DNA from: Ruegeria discodermiae
GTDB taxonomy: Bacteria > Pseudomonadota > Alphaproteobacteria > Rhodobacterales > Rhodobacteraceae
NCBI RefSeq assembly: GCF_030758345.1
Contig: NZ_JAVAMO010000009.1
Location: 1-64,000, forward strand
DNA length: 64,000 nucleotides
Direction of reading: 5' to 3'
Under the pieces are notes generated by a model. The model ran no database searches, was not told the DNA's origin, and saw nothing but the letters and a program-made list of their open reading frames with translations. Positions 16,477-24,439 of this stretch are shown piece after piece; the stretch's first letter is position 1, and every line of letters begins with the position of its first letter. A program made the position numbers and the translations under genes.

Positions 16477-17919
16477 ATGGCAGACACATCTATCGGGACA
16501 CCGGAACAACTCCGCGACCCGAATTACACCCCGGCGCTCCACCGCGCTATTCCGTTGGGCATTCAGCATGTCCTGGCCATGTTCGTGTCAAACGTGACGC
16601 CCGCGATCATCATCGCGGGCGCTGCCGGTTTTGGGTTCGGGTCGGACGCCGGCGCGCAGGGTTTCCCGGATATGACCTATCTGATCCAGATGTCGATGCT
16701 GTTTGCCGGGATTGCCACCCTCTTGCAGACCATTGGCTTCGGTCCGGTCGGGGCGCGGCTGCCGATTGTGCAGGGCACCAGCTTTGCCTTCATCCCGATC
16801 ATGATCCCGCTGGTCGCGGGCAAGGGCGTCGAGGCGCTGCCCGTTCTCTTTGGCGGCGTTATTGTCGGCGGGCTGTTTCATGCCTTCATCGCGACATTCA
16901 TCGGCAAGATCCGCTTCGCCCTGCCGCCGCTTGTGACCGGGCTGGTAGTCACGATGATTGGTCTGGCGCTGGTGAAAGTGGGCATTCAATATGCCGCCGG
17001 AGGCGTGCCCGCAATCGACAAGCCGGAATATGGCAGCCTGCTGAACTGGTCGGCGGCCCTGGTTGTTGTCTTTGTCACGCTGGCGCTGAAGTTTTACGCC
17101 AAGGGCATGCTGGCGGTGTCGGCTGTCGTGATCGGGATAGTGGTGGGATATTTCTACGCCATGGCGATGGGTATGGTCACAATGGAGGGTATCGCAACAA
17201 GCTGGGGCCGCGCGGCACCCATCGCCTTCCCGGTGCCGTTCAAATACGGGTTCGAGTTTGGCTTCGCCGCCATCGTCGGCTTCTGCCTGATGGCTTTTGT
17301 GTCGGCGGTGGAAACCGTCGGCGATGTCTCGGGTGTCACCAAAGGGGGTGCCGGGCGTGAAGCGACCGAAGAGGAAATCACCGGCGCGACCTATGCTGAC
17401 GGTGTTGGCTCTGCGGTTGCCGGTATCTTCGGCGGCTTCCCCAACACGTCGTTCAGCCAGAATGTGGGCCTGATCGCCATGACGGGTGTCATGAGCCGCC
17501 ATGTGGTGACCATCGGCGCGCTGTTCCTGATCCTGTGCGGGTTGGTGCCAAAAGTGGGCGCTGTGATCCGCACCATCCCGATCGAGGTTCTGGGCGGTGG
17601 CGTCATCGTCATGTTCGGCATGGTGGTTGCTGCGGGCATCTCGATGCTGTCCGACGTGAACTGGAATCGCCGCAACATGGTGATCTTTGCGATCTCTCTG
17701 TCCATCGGGCTTGGGTTGCAGCTTGATCCGAAAGCTGTGCAATACCTGCCGGACACGCTGCGCATCCTGATGACAAGCGGGTTGCTGCCTGCTGCCCTGA
17801 TTGCCATCGTGCTGAACCTGATCCTGCCCGAGGAGTTGTCGGACGAAGCAACCGAAGAGGTCTCAGGCGGTATGGCAGGACATAGCAAAGGCTCGCTGCC
17901 GCATGACGGGCATGCCTGA
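16477..17919 (+). CDS. Nucleobase:cation symporter-2 family xanthine/urate permease
   Basis: A 480-residue membrane protein of the NCS2 family with about 14 hydrophobic helices. Signature regions include GIQHVLAMFVSNVTPAIIIAG near the start, IVQGTSFAFIP, and the NTSFSQNVGLIAMTGVMSRH segment that holds the substrate-binding region. The start at 16477 follows CAGGAGGATT; an in-frame ATG at 16417 overlapping the allA stop is less likely. It probably imports xanthine or urate for the adjacent enzymes; substrate choice between these cannot be read from the sequence. Confidence 0.86.
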   Translation: MADTSIGTPEQLRDPNYTPALHRAIPLGIQHVLAMFVSNVTPAIIIAGAAGFGFGSDAGAQGFPDMTYLIQMSMLFAGIATLLQTIGFGPVGARLPIVQGTSFAFIPIMIPLVAGKGVEALPVLFGGVIVGGLFHAFIATFIGKIRFALPPLVTGLVVTMIGLALVKVGIQYAAGGVPAIDKPEYGSLLNWSAALVVVFVTLALKFYAKGMLAVSAVVIGIVVGYFYAMAMGMVTMEGIATSWGRAAPIAFPVPFKYGFEFGFAAIVGFCLMAFVSAVETVGDVSGVTKGGAGREATEEEITGATYADGVGSAVAGIFGGFPNTSFSQNVGLIAMTGVMSRHVVTIGALFLILCGLVPKVGAVIRTIPIEVLGGGVIVMFGMVVAAGISMLSDVNWNRRNMVIFAISLSIGLGLQLDPKAVQYLPDTLRILMTSGLLPAALIAIVLNLILPEELSDEATEEVSGGMAGHSKGSLPHDGHA

Positions 17920-17966
17920 GTTGGCCGGGTGTGGCGTTTGCGCGTTGCACCCATTAACGCAAACAG

Positions 17967-17995
17967 AAAAGCGGCGCCGAAGGGGCGCCGCTTTT
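17967..17995. terminator. Strong bidirectional terminator between the purine permease and bhcD
   Basis: AAAAGCGGCGCC (17967-17978) and GGCGCCGCTTTT (17984-17995) form a perfect 12-bp stem with a 5-nt loop. The A-run on one side and T-run on the other let it end both the plus-strand purine operon and the minus-strand bhc operon. It sits between the two convergent stop codons. Confidence 0.9.
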
Positions 17996-18028
17996 GCATT
18001 CGGGTCGTTCTTGTAAGAGCTTTCCGGA

Positions 18029-18994
18029 TCAGAAATCGACCTTCATGGCGATGCCCTTGGCAACCGCCAGATCAACCACCGCGGCGGCCACCGCGAGGTC
18101 CTGCAGGCCCACGCCCGTGCCGTCAAACAGCGTGATCTGATCGTGCGAGCTGCGCCCGGGATGGGTGCCATTAATCACTGCGCCAAGTTGGGCAACATCC
18201 GCTTCCGCGATCAGTCCGGCGGCAATGGCATGCTGGGCCTCGCCGATGGATATCGATTGTGCCACCTCGTCGGTGAAAACTGCCGCCTTGGCGAGCAGCG
18301 CGGCCTCGACCTCCTGCTTGCCTTTGGTGTCGGTGCCCATGCAGGCGATATGCGTGCCCGGTGAGACATGATCTGCCATCAGCGAGGGCGAAAAGGCCGA
18401 TGTGATCGAGATGATGACATCCGCCTCAGCCATACCCTCAAGCTGCACCGCCTCGAAGGGCAGGCCTGCCTCGGTCGCAACTCTTTCGATTTTCGGCAGC
18501 ATCTCGGGGTGGAAATTCCAGCCGATCACCTTGTCGAAATCGCGCTGTTCCAGGGCAGAACGGAGCTGGAAGGCTGCCTGATGACCGGCGCCTATCATTC
18601 CGATGACCGAGGCGTCCGGGCGGGCAAGATGTTTGATCGACACCGAGGACGCTGCCGCCGTGCGCAGAGCGGTCAACAGGTTGCCGCCGACCATGGCCTT
18701 GGCCTTGCCCGTGTCGGGGTCGAACAGGAAGACGGTCGATTGGTGATTGATGATCTCACGCTTCTCAAGATTGTGCGGCCAGTATCCGCCCGCCTTCAGC
18801 CCAAGGGTCAGACCGGCCTGATCAAAGCCCCCCTTGAAGCCATAAAGCGCGTCTTCGTGGCCGATCGCCTCGCGGACCACGGGAAAGTTATAGGCATCTC
18901 CGGCGGCCATGGCCGCAAAAACCTTTTCGACCGCCTCAAAGGCGGCCTCGCGCGTCATGAGATCGGCGATCTCGCGCTCGGGGACGATCAGCAT
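18029..18994 (-). CDS. bhcD: Iminosuccinate reductase BhcD (ornithine cyclodeaminase/mu-crystallin family)
   Basis: A 321-residue member of the ornithine cyclodeaminase/mu-crystallin family. The NAD(P)-binding core is SVIGMIGAGHQAAFQLRSAL, and the substrate side has YGFKGGFD and LTALRTAAASSVSIKHLA. In the beta-hydroxyaspartate cycle BhcD reduces iminosuccinate to L-aspartate. The start at 18994 follows AAGGAG with 7 nt spacing; an upstream frame is unsupported. It is the last gene of bhcABCD, preceded by a 105-nt gap with a large stem-loop. The family alone would allow other amino acid dehydrogenases; the bhcRABC neighbours decide it. Confidence 0.88.
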   Translation of the reverse strand: MLIVPEREIADLMTREAAFEAVEKVFAAMAAGDAYNFPVVREAIGHEDALYGFKGGFDQAGLTLGLKAGGYWPHNLEKREIINHQSTVFLFDPDTGKAKAMVGGNLLTALRTAAASSVSIKHLARPDASVIGMIGAGHQAAFQLRSALEQRDFDKVIGWNFHPEMLPKIERVATEAGLPFEAVQLEGMAEADVIISITSAFSPSLMADHVSPGTHIACMGTDTKGKQEVEAALLAKAAVFTDEVAQSISIGEAQHAIAAGLIAEADVAQLGAVINGTHPGRSSHDQITLFDGTGVGLQDLAVAAAVVDLAVAKGIAMKVDF

Positions 18995-19023
18995 ATATGT
19001 GCTCCTTGTCGAAAAACCTCGTG

Positions 19024-19063
19024 CGCCCGCGTGCTTACCTTGGGTGGCCACTGCACGCGGGCG
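19024..19063 (-). other. Stem-loop in the bhcC-bhcD intergenic region
   Basis: CGCCCGCGTGC (19024-19034) and GCACGCGGGCG (19053-19063) form a perfect 11-bp stem around an 18-nt loop. No U-run follows on the minus strand, so it resembles an mRNA-stabilising or processing hairpin more than a terminator. It would lower or uncouple bhcD expression from bhcABC. Confidence 0.65.
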
Positions 19064-19099
19064 TCTTGATCCAACACCCTGCCGGACCCCCTATGCTGT

Positions 19100-20263
19100 T
19101 CAATACGCCTTGCCGCGCGCAGAGACCGGCCAGAGCGTTTCGACCTTTCCGTTCCGCACCCCGACATACCAGTCGTGCACGTTGCAGGTCGGGTCACAAT
19201 GACCTGGCACCAGCTTGAGCTTGTCATTGACCTTGAGCACGCCATCCGGGTCGGCAACCACGCCATGTTCGTCGGAACATTTGACATATTCGACATCATC
19301 CCGGCCAAAGATGGTCGGCAGGCCGCTATCGAGTGACTGGGCCTTCAGGCCCGCATCGACAATGGCCTTGTCGGATTTGGCGTGGCTCATCACTGTGGTC
19401 AGAATGAACAGCGCGTTTTCCCACTCGCCCTGATCGATACGCTTGCCGTCCTTGTCCAGAATGCGCCCGTAGTCGGCGTCCATGAAGGCGTAAGAACCGC
19501 ATTGAAGCTCGTTATAGACGCCCGAAGTGCTTTCGAAATAGTAGGACCCCGTGCCGCCGCCGCCGACGATGTCACAGTCCAGACCCTGTGCCTTGAGGGC
19601 GGTGACCGCCTCGGCGACCTGCGCCACGGCCACGTCGAGCTTGGCTTTGCGATCCTCGTAGCTGTCCATATGCTGCATCGCACCCTGATAGGCCTGAATG
19701 CCCGCAAATCTCAGCCCCTCGGCCGCGTCAAGCAGTTTGGCAATATCGACGACCTGCTGCGTGGTGGTCACGCCGCAGCGACCCGCGCCACAGTCGATCT
19801 CGACCAATGCTTCGATCTGGGTGCCGTGTTTGACCGCAGCGGCAGATAGCGTCGCGACGTTTTCCGGATCATCCACGCAGCACAGAACCCGCGCGCCCAG
19901 CTTCGGCATCCGCGCCAGACGGTCGATCTTGACCGGATCGGTCACCTGGTTGGAGACCAGAACATCCTTGATGCCACCACGGGCGAACACCTCGGCCTCG
20001 GACACTTTCTGGCAGCACACGCCGACCGAGCCGCCCAGCTTTTCCTGCAGCTTGGCGACATCGACGGATTTATGCATCTTGCCATGCACCCGGTGGCGCA
20101 TGCCGTGGGCTTTTGCATAATCGCCCATTTTTGTGATGTTGCGCTCCAGCGCGTCCAGATCCAGCACCAGGCAGGGGGTCTGGATGTCGGCCTCGTCCAT
20201 GCCGGGCAGGGCGGGAACATCAAAGCCCACTTCGAGGCCTTTGAAATTTGTCTGTGCGTTCAT
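19100..20263 (-). CDS. bhcC: beta-Hydroxyaspartate aldolase BhcC (DSD1-like, PLP)
   Basis: A 387-residue PLP enzyme of the D-threonine aldolase/DSD1 family (alanine-racemase-like barrel). It has TPCLVLDLDALERNI near the start, the PLP lysine region HGKMHKS, EIDCGAGRCGV and VGGGGTGSYYFE, and the late metal-site segment VPGHCDPTCNVHDWYV. BhcC condenses glyoxylate with glycine to erythro-beta-hydroxyaspartate. The ATG at 20263 follows AAGGGAG by 8 nt and is preferred over a GTG at 20281 that overlaps the bhcB stop. It lies in bhcABCD order. Confidence 0.9.
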   Translation of the reverse strand: MNAQTNFKGLEVGFDVPALPGMDEADIQTPCLVLDLDALERNITKMGDYAKAHGMRHRVHGKMHKSVDVAKLQEKLGGSVGVCCQKVSEAEVFARGGIKDVLVSNQVTDPVKIDRLARMPKLGARVLCCVDDPENVATLSAAAVKHGTQIEALVEIDCGAGRCGVTTTQQVVDIAKLLDAAEGLRFAGIQAYQGAMQHMDSYEDRKAKLDVAVAQVAEAVTALKAQGLDCDIVGGGGTGSYYFESTSGVYNELQCGSYAFMDADYGRILDKDGKRIDQGEWENALFILTTVMSHAKSDKAIVDAGLKAQSLDSGLPTIFGRDDVEYVKCSDEHGVVADPDGVLKVNDKLKLVPGHCDPTCNVHDWYVGVRNGKVETLWPVSARGKAY

Positions 20264-20277
20264 TGGGTTGGCTCCCT

Positions 20278-21228
20278 TCACTTGATCCAGGGCAGGCTGT
20301 CCAGATCGACATTCCCGCCGGTAACGATGACACCGACGCGCTTGCCTGCGAACCGGTCTTTGTTCTTGAGGATGGTGGCCAGCGGCACGGCAGAGCTTGC
20401 CTCCATCACGATCTTCATGCGTTTCCAGGTGAGCTTCATGGCGTCGACGATCTCATCTTCGCTCGCCGTCAGAATGTCGCTCACGTGGTTCGACACGAAA
20501 TGCCAGGTCAGGTCCTTGAGCGGTACTTTCAGCCCATCGGCGATCGTGTCCGGCGCATCATCCGCGATGATGTGACCGGCCTTGAAGCTGCGATAGGCGT
20601 CATCCGCCTGCTCCGGCTCGGCAGCGATGATCCGGGTTTCCGGGGCCATGTGTGACAGGGTCAGGCAGGTGCCCGAAATCATGCCGCCGCCACCGATCGG
20701 CGCGACGACCATATCGACGCCGCCGGTCTGCTCCATCAGCTCGCGGCTACAGGTGCCCTGACCGGCGATCACGCGCGGATCGTTGTAAGGATGCACAAAA
20801 TTGCCCCCGGTCGCGGCCTGCACCTCGGCAAACACTGCCTCGCGCGACGTGGTCGAGGGCTCGCATTCGGTGATGGTACCGCCATATCCGATGACCGCGT
20901 CTTTCTTGGCTTGAGGCGCGGTGCGCGGCATCACCACGTTGCAAGGGATGCCGCGGCGACCCGCCGCGTAGCTGAGCGACAGCGCATGGTTGCCCGAGGA
21001 ATGGGTGCAGACGCCGTTACTGGCCTCGTCCTCGTCCAGGCCGAACACCGCATTTGAGGCACCGCGCACCTTAAACGCCGCCGCTTTCTGAAAGTTCTCG
21101 CATTTGAAGAACAGCTGCGCCCCGGTCAGTTCATCCAGGTAGGAGGAGGTCAGGACTGGTGTGCGGTGGATGAACGGGCTGATCCGGGTATGGGCGGCCA
21201 GCATGTCGTCATAGGTTGGAATATACAT
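20278..21228 (-). CDS. bhcB: beta-Hydroxyaspartate dehydratase BhcB (serine/threonine dehydratase family)
   Basis: A PLP enzyme of fold type II, about 316 residues. It has the PLP lysine motif FKVRGASNAVFGL, HSSGNHALSLSYAA and the glycine loop APIGGGGMISGT. BhcB removes water from beta-hydroxyaspartate to give iminosuccinate. The start at 21228 gives MYIPTYDDML after AAGGA; in-frame GTG/ATG codons at 21246/21243 overlapping the bhcA stop remain possible and would add up to six residues. Threonine dehydratase or serine racemase would be the generic name; its place in bhcABCD specifies the role. Confidence 0.88.
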   Translation of the reverse strand: MYIPTYDDMLAAHTRISPFIHRTPVLTSSYLDELTGAQLFFKCENFQKAAAFKVRGASNAVFGLDEDEASNGVCTHSSGNHALSLSYAAGRRGIPCNVVMPRTAPQAKKDAVIGYGGTITECEPSTTSREAVFAEVQAATGGNFVHPYNDPRVIAGQGTCSRELMEQTGGVDMVVAPIGGGGMISGTCLTLSHMAPETRIIAAEPEQADDAYRSFKAGHIIADDAPDTIADGLKVPLKDLTWHFVSNHVSDILTASEDEIVDAMKLTWKRMKIVMEASSAVPLATILKNKDRFAGKRVGVIVTGGNVDLDSLPWIK

Positions 21229-21242
21229 CGCGCTGTCCTTCA

Positions 21243-22433
21243 TCACGCGGCATCCTTGTGCGCGAGCGAGGGGTGGCCCCGGTAATACTCCTGTGCCGCC
21301 GCAACGCCCGAGCCGAGCGTGATGTCGAGGCCAAGATCAGCCATGCACATCTCTGCCGTGGCGATGCCACTCAGGGTCATCACGTCGGTCAGGCTGCCCA
21401 GATGGCCGATGCGGAACACTTTGCCGGCAACTTCTCCCAGCCCGACACCAAAGGCGACGCCATAGGTTTCGGCCGCATGGGTCACGATATCGGTGGCGTT
21501 GAACCCCTCGGGCGTGCGGATGGCGCTGACCGTGTCGGAATAGAGCTCGGGGCTATTGGCGCAGAGCTCCATTCCCCAGGCCGCAACCGCCTTGCGCACG
21601 CCGCTGGCGATGCGGTGGTGGCGGGCGAAGACGTTGTCCAAACCTTCGCTCAGCAGCATCGCGCAGGCCTCGTTAAGGCCGTTCAGCAGACCCACGGCGG
21701 GCGTGTAGGGATAGGCATTGTTGGCATAGACCTTGGCCATGTCATGCACGTCAAAGAAGGTCCGGGGCAGGGTGCCCGTCCTGGTGGCGGCCATGGCCTT
21801 GTCGCTGAACCCGACAATGGCAAGCCCGGCAGGCAGCATGAAGCCCTTTTGCGACCCGGTGACGGCGACGTCCACGCCCCATTCGTCGAACCGGAAATCC
21901 ATCGACCCGATCGAGGATACGCCATCGACAAACAGCAAGGCAGGGTGGCCCGCCGCATCCAGCGCGCGGCGCACAGCGGCAATATCGGATTTCACGCCGG
22001 TCGCCGTTTCATTATGGGTCGCAAGCACGGCCTTGATCCGGTGCTGCGTGTCGGCGGTCAGAATCTCTTCGTAGCGGTCGGCTGGCAGGCCATCGCCCCA
22101 GGGAGTCTCGACTATCCGCACATCCAGTCCATGGCGCTGACACATATCGATCCAGCGATGCGAGAACATGCCGTTGCGCGCGGCCAGAACCGTGTCGCCT
22201 GCGCTCAGGCAATTGGTCAGCGCCGTTTCCCAGCCGCCAGTGCCGGTGGAGGGAAAGATGAAAATCTCAGCCGATGCGCTTTTGAGCACCCTGCGCACCC
22301 CGTCCCGGGCCGGGTGCAGAATCTGCCCGAACAGCGGCGAGCGATGGTCTATGGTCGGCATATCGCAGGCTTTGCGCAGAGCTTCCGGGATGTTGGTTGG
22401 CCCCGGAATGAAAACAGGGTTTTGAAAGCTCAT
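21243..22433 (-). CDS. bhcA: Aspartate-glyoxylate aminotransferase BhcA
   Basis: A 396-residue class V aminotransferase. The start region NPVFIPGPTNIPEALRKA and the PLP lysine segment TGSQKGFMLPAGLAIVGFS are typical of alanine/serine-glyoxylate aminotransferases, as are STGTGGWETAL and DGVSSIGSMDF. BhcA transfers the amino group of aspartate to glyoxylate, giving oxaloacetate and glycine. The ATG at 22433 follows AAGGAG by 6 nt; an ATG two codons earlier touches the ribosome site and is rejected. It heads the operon, divergent from bhcR. Confidence 0.9.
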   Translation of the reverse strand: MSFQNPVFIPGPTNIPEALRKACDMPTIDHRSPLFGQILHPARDGVRRVLKSASAEIFIFPSTGTGGWETALTNCLSAGDTVLAARNGMFSHRWIDMCQRHGLDVRIVETPWGDGLPADRYEEILTADTQHRIKAVLATHNETATGVKSDIAAVRRALDAAGHPALLFVDGVSSIGSMDFRFDEWGVDVAVTGSQKGFMLPAGLAIVGFSDKAMAATRTGTLPRTFFDVHDMAKVYANNAYPYTPAVGLLNGLNEACAMLLSEGLDNVFARHHRIASGVRKAVAAWGMELCANSPELYSDTVSAIRTPEGFNATDIVTHAAETYGVAFGVGLGEVAGKVFRIGHLGSLTDVMTLSGIATAEMCMADLGLDITLGSGVAAAQEYYRGHPSLAHKDAA

Positions 22434-22494
22434 ATCCATCTCCTTAGATCGTTACGCTGTTTCTAGCGCGATCCCGAACCGGGTGATATTTTTT

Positions 22495-22509
22495 TGAAAT
22501 CGTTTTTCA
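22495..22509. promoter_or_regulatory. Inverted repeat, candidate BhcR operator (bhcA side)
   Basis: TGAAA and TTTCA separated by 5 nt, about 62 nt upstream of the bhcA start within the 166-nt bhcA-bhcR gap. Its arms are the reverse of the second repeat at 22555. IclR regulators commonly bind short inverted repeats of this kind in divergent promoters. Confidence 0.45.
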
Positions 22510-22554
22510 TTTTCGGTCGCTTTGGAATAATATACTGTTGTCAGCGCTTTACGT

Positions 22555-22571
22555 TTTTCATATTGTGAAAA
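22555..22571. promoter_or_regulatory. Inverted repeat, candidate BhcR operator (bhcR side)
   Basis: TTTTCA (22555-22560) and TGAAAA (22566-22571) with a 5-nt spacer, 28 nt before the bhcR start. The centre lies about 61 bp, close to six helical turns, from the centre of the repeat at 22495. This spacing would suit cooperative binding of an IclR tetramer and autoregulation. Confidence 0.48.
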
Positions 22572-22599
22572 TGCTCTTCGCGAAAATCTGAGGCATTAT

Positions 22600-23448
22600 A
22601 TGAAATCTCAAAACAATGGCGAAACCAGCCCCCGTCGGGCGCGCGGCAGGCCGCGCGGCTGGGAGGATAAGACCGCGCAGAACACCATCAAATCCCTAGA
22701 TCGCGCGATGGAGGTTTTTGAGTTTCTCAGCGAGGCGCAGGGCAAGGCGTTGACGGTGATTTCCGCCGAGATGGGGCAATCTCCGGCGACGGTCTACCGG
22801 GTGCTGGTGACGCTGGAGGGCAGGGGATTGGTCGAATTCGACCCGGTCGAGCAGGTCTGGCATATCGGGCCGCAGGCTTTTGTCATCGGGGCGCGGTTTC
22901 TCAGACGGACAAGCCTTGTCGACTGCGCGCGACCTTTGTTGCGCAAGCTGATGGAAGAGACCGGGGAAACGGCCAATCTGGGGATCGAAAAAGAAGGCTC
23001 TGTGCTGTTTCTGAGCCAGGTTGAGACCTATGCGAATATCCGGGCCTTCTTTCCGCCCGGCACCCTGTCACCGATGCATGCTTCGGGCATCGGCAAGGCG
23101 TTGCTGGCCGAGATGGATGAGGCGCGGTTGACCCGAACCCTGCAAGGCAAACCGTTTGAGGCGTTCACCGAATTTACCATCACCGACCTCGCCGCCCTGC
23201 GCGACAATCTCGCAGAGATACGCCGGGCCGGGTTTGCCATCGACGGGGAAGAGAAAAACCTCGGCATGCGCTGCATCGCGGCGCCGGTCTTTGACGTCAA
23301 TGGCGAGGCGGTCGCCGGGATTTCCGTGTCCGGCCCGACCAGCCGCGTCGGCAGGGATGACATCGCGCGCCTGAGCGGCTCCGTGATGGAGGCTGCTCAG
23401 GCGCTCTCGCTCGCCATCGGGGGGCATGCTACTCGGCGGCGGACCTGA
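22600..23448 (+). CDS. bhcR: IclR-family regulator of the beta-hydroxyaspartate cycle
   Basis: A 282-residue IclR protein. It has a basic N-terminal tail, a winged HTH at about 30-95 (TIKSLDRAMEVFEFLSEAQG) and an IclR effector domain at about 110-275 (PPGTLSPMHASGIGKALLAE, then NLGMRCIAAPVFDVNGEAVAGIS). It is divergent from bhcABCD, the same arrangement as the characterised BhcR, which senses glyoxylate. Its 3' end overlaps the convergent allE gene by 20 nt, so strong expression of one could interfere with the other. Confidence 0.88.
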   Translation: MKSQNNGETSPRRARGRPRGWEDKTAQNTIKSLDRAMEVFEFLSEAQGKALTVISAEMGQSPATVYRVLVTLEGRGLVEFDPVEQVWHIGPQAFVIGARFLRRTSLVDCARPLLRKLMEETGETANLGIEKEGSVLFLSQVETYANIRAFFPPGTLSPMHASGIGKALLAEMDEARLTRTLQGKPFEAFTEFTITDLAALRDNLAEIRRAGFAIDGEEKNLGMRCIAAPVFDVNGEAVAGISVSGPTSRVGRDDIARLSGSVMEAAQALSLAIGGHATRRRT

Positions 23449-24298
23449 GAGGCGGGTTAGTTTTGGCCGTGCCCGCCAGCGGGCGCAGCGCCATGTGGCG
23501 GTTGACGTCCTTGTAGAGCAGATAGCGGAATTTGCCCGGACCGCCCGCATAACAGGCCTGCGGGCAGAAGGCCCGCAGCCACATGTAATCGCCTGCTTCG
23601 ACCTCGACCCAGTCATTGTTCAGACGGTAGACGGCTTTGCCCTCCAGCACGTAGAGCCCATGCTCCATCACATGGGTTTCGAGGAAGGGAATGACCGCCC
23701 CGGGTTCGAAGGTGACGATGGTGACATGCATATCGTGGCGCAGGTCAGTTGGATCAACAAAGCGCGTCGTCGCCCATTTGCCGTCCGTGTCGGGCATGAC
23801 CGTTGGTGCGATGTCCTGCTCGTTGGCGATGATCACGTCGGGGGCGGCCAGACCCGGCACAGCCTCATAGGCTTTGCGAATCCAGTGGAAGCGAAGCACC
23901 TCGTCCGAGGTGTTGCGCAGGGTCCAGTAGGATGATGGCGGCAGGTAGGCATAGCCACCTTCGGTCAGATGATGTTCGCCACCGTCCACAGTCAGGGATG
24001 CTGTGCCCTCGACGACAAACAGGACCCCTTCGGCACCCGGGTCGGTTTCGGGGTGATCCGAGCCACCGCCGGGCGCGACCTCCATGATGTATTGCGAAAA
24101 CGTTTCGGCAAAGCCGCTCATCGGGCGGGCTATCACCCAAAGCCGGGTGTCATCCCAGAATGGAAGAAAGCTGGTCACGATGTCGCGCATCGTTCCTTTT
24201 GGAATGACGGCATAAGCATCGGTGAAGACCGCCCGATCCGTCAGGAGCTGCTCTTGACCGGGATGCCCGCCTTTTGGGGCGTAGTAACTCGTTGACAT
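23429..24298 (-). CDS. allE: (S)-Ureidoglycine aminohydrolase, double cupin
   Basis: A 289-residue bicupin. The first cupin is at about 60-130 (EGVLFVVEGTASLTVDGGEHHL) and the second at about 195-265 (ETHVMEHGLYVLEGKAVYRLNNDW). This matches the AllE/UGHY family, which releases ammonia from (S)-ureidoglycine to give ureidoglycolate, the AllA substrate. Some annotations of this family in Rhodobacteraceae add allantoicase activity, which would fill the missing allantoate step here; the sequence alone cannot settle this. The start at 24298 follows CAGGAGCC. It overlaps bhcR convergently. Confidence 0.85.
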   Translation of the reverse strand: MSTSYYAPKGGHPGQEQLLTDRAVFTDAYAVIPKGTMRDIVTSFLPFWDDTRLWVIARPMSGFAETFSQYIMEVAPGGGSDHPETDPGAEGVLFVVEGTASLTVDGGEHHLTEGGYAYLPPSSYWTLRNTSDEVLRFHWIRKAYEAVPGLAAPDVIIANEQDIAPTVMPDTDGKWATTRFVDPTDLRHDMHVTIVTFEPGAVIPFLETHVMEHGLYVLEGKAVYRLNNDWVEVEAGDYMWLRAFCPQACYAGGPGKFRYLLYKDVNRHMALRPLAGTAKTNPPLRSAAE

Positions 24299-24439
24299 CA
24301 AGGCTCCTGTCTTTTGTGCGGCTTGGGTCAAATATGTTGGGCCGGACACCGGCTGGCCACCCGCATCGGGGTTACAGCACCTTTCGCATTCGCTTGATAA
24401 TCCCGGCGCGCTGCTTGGAAATTCGTAAGGTGGTGCGGC

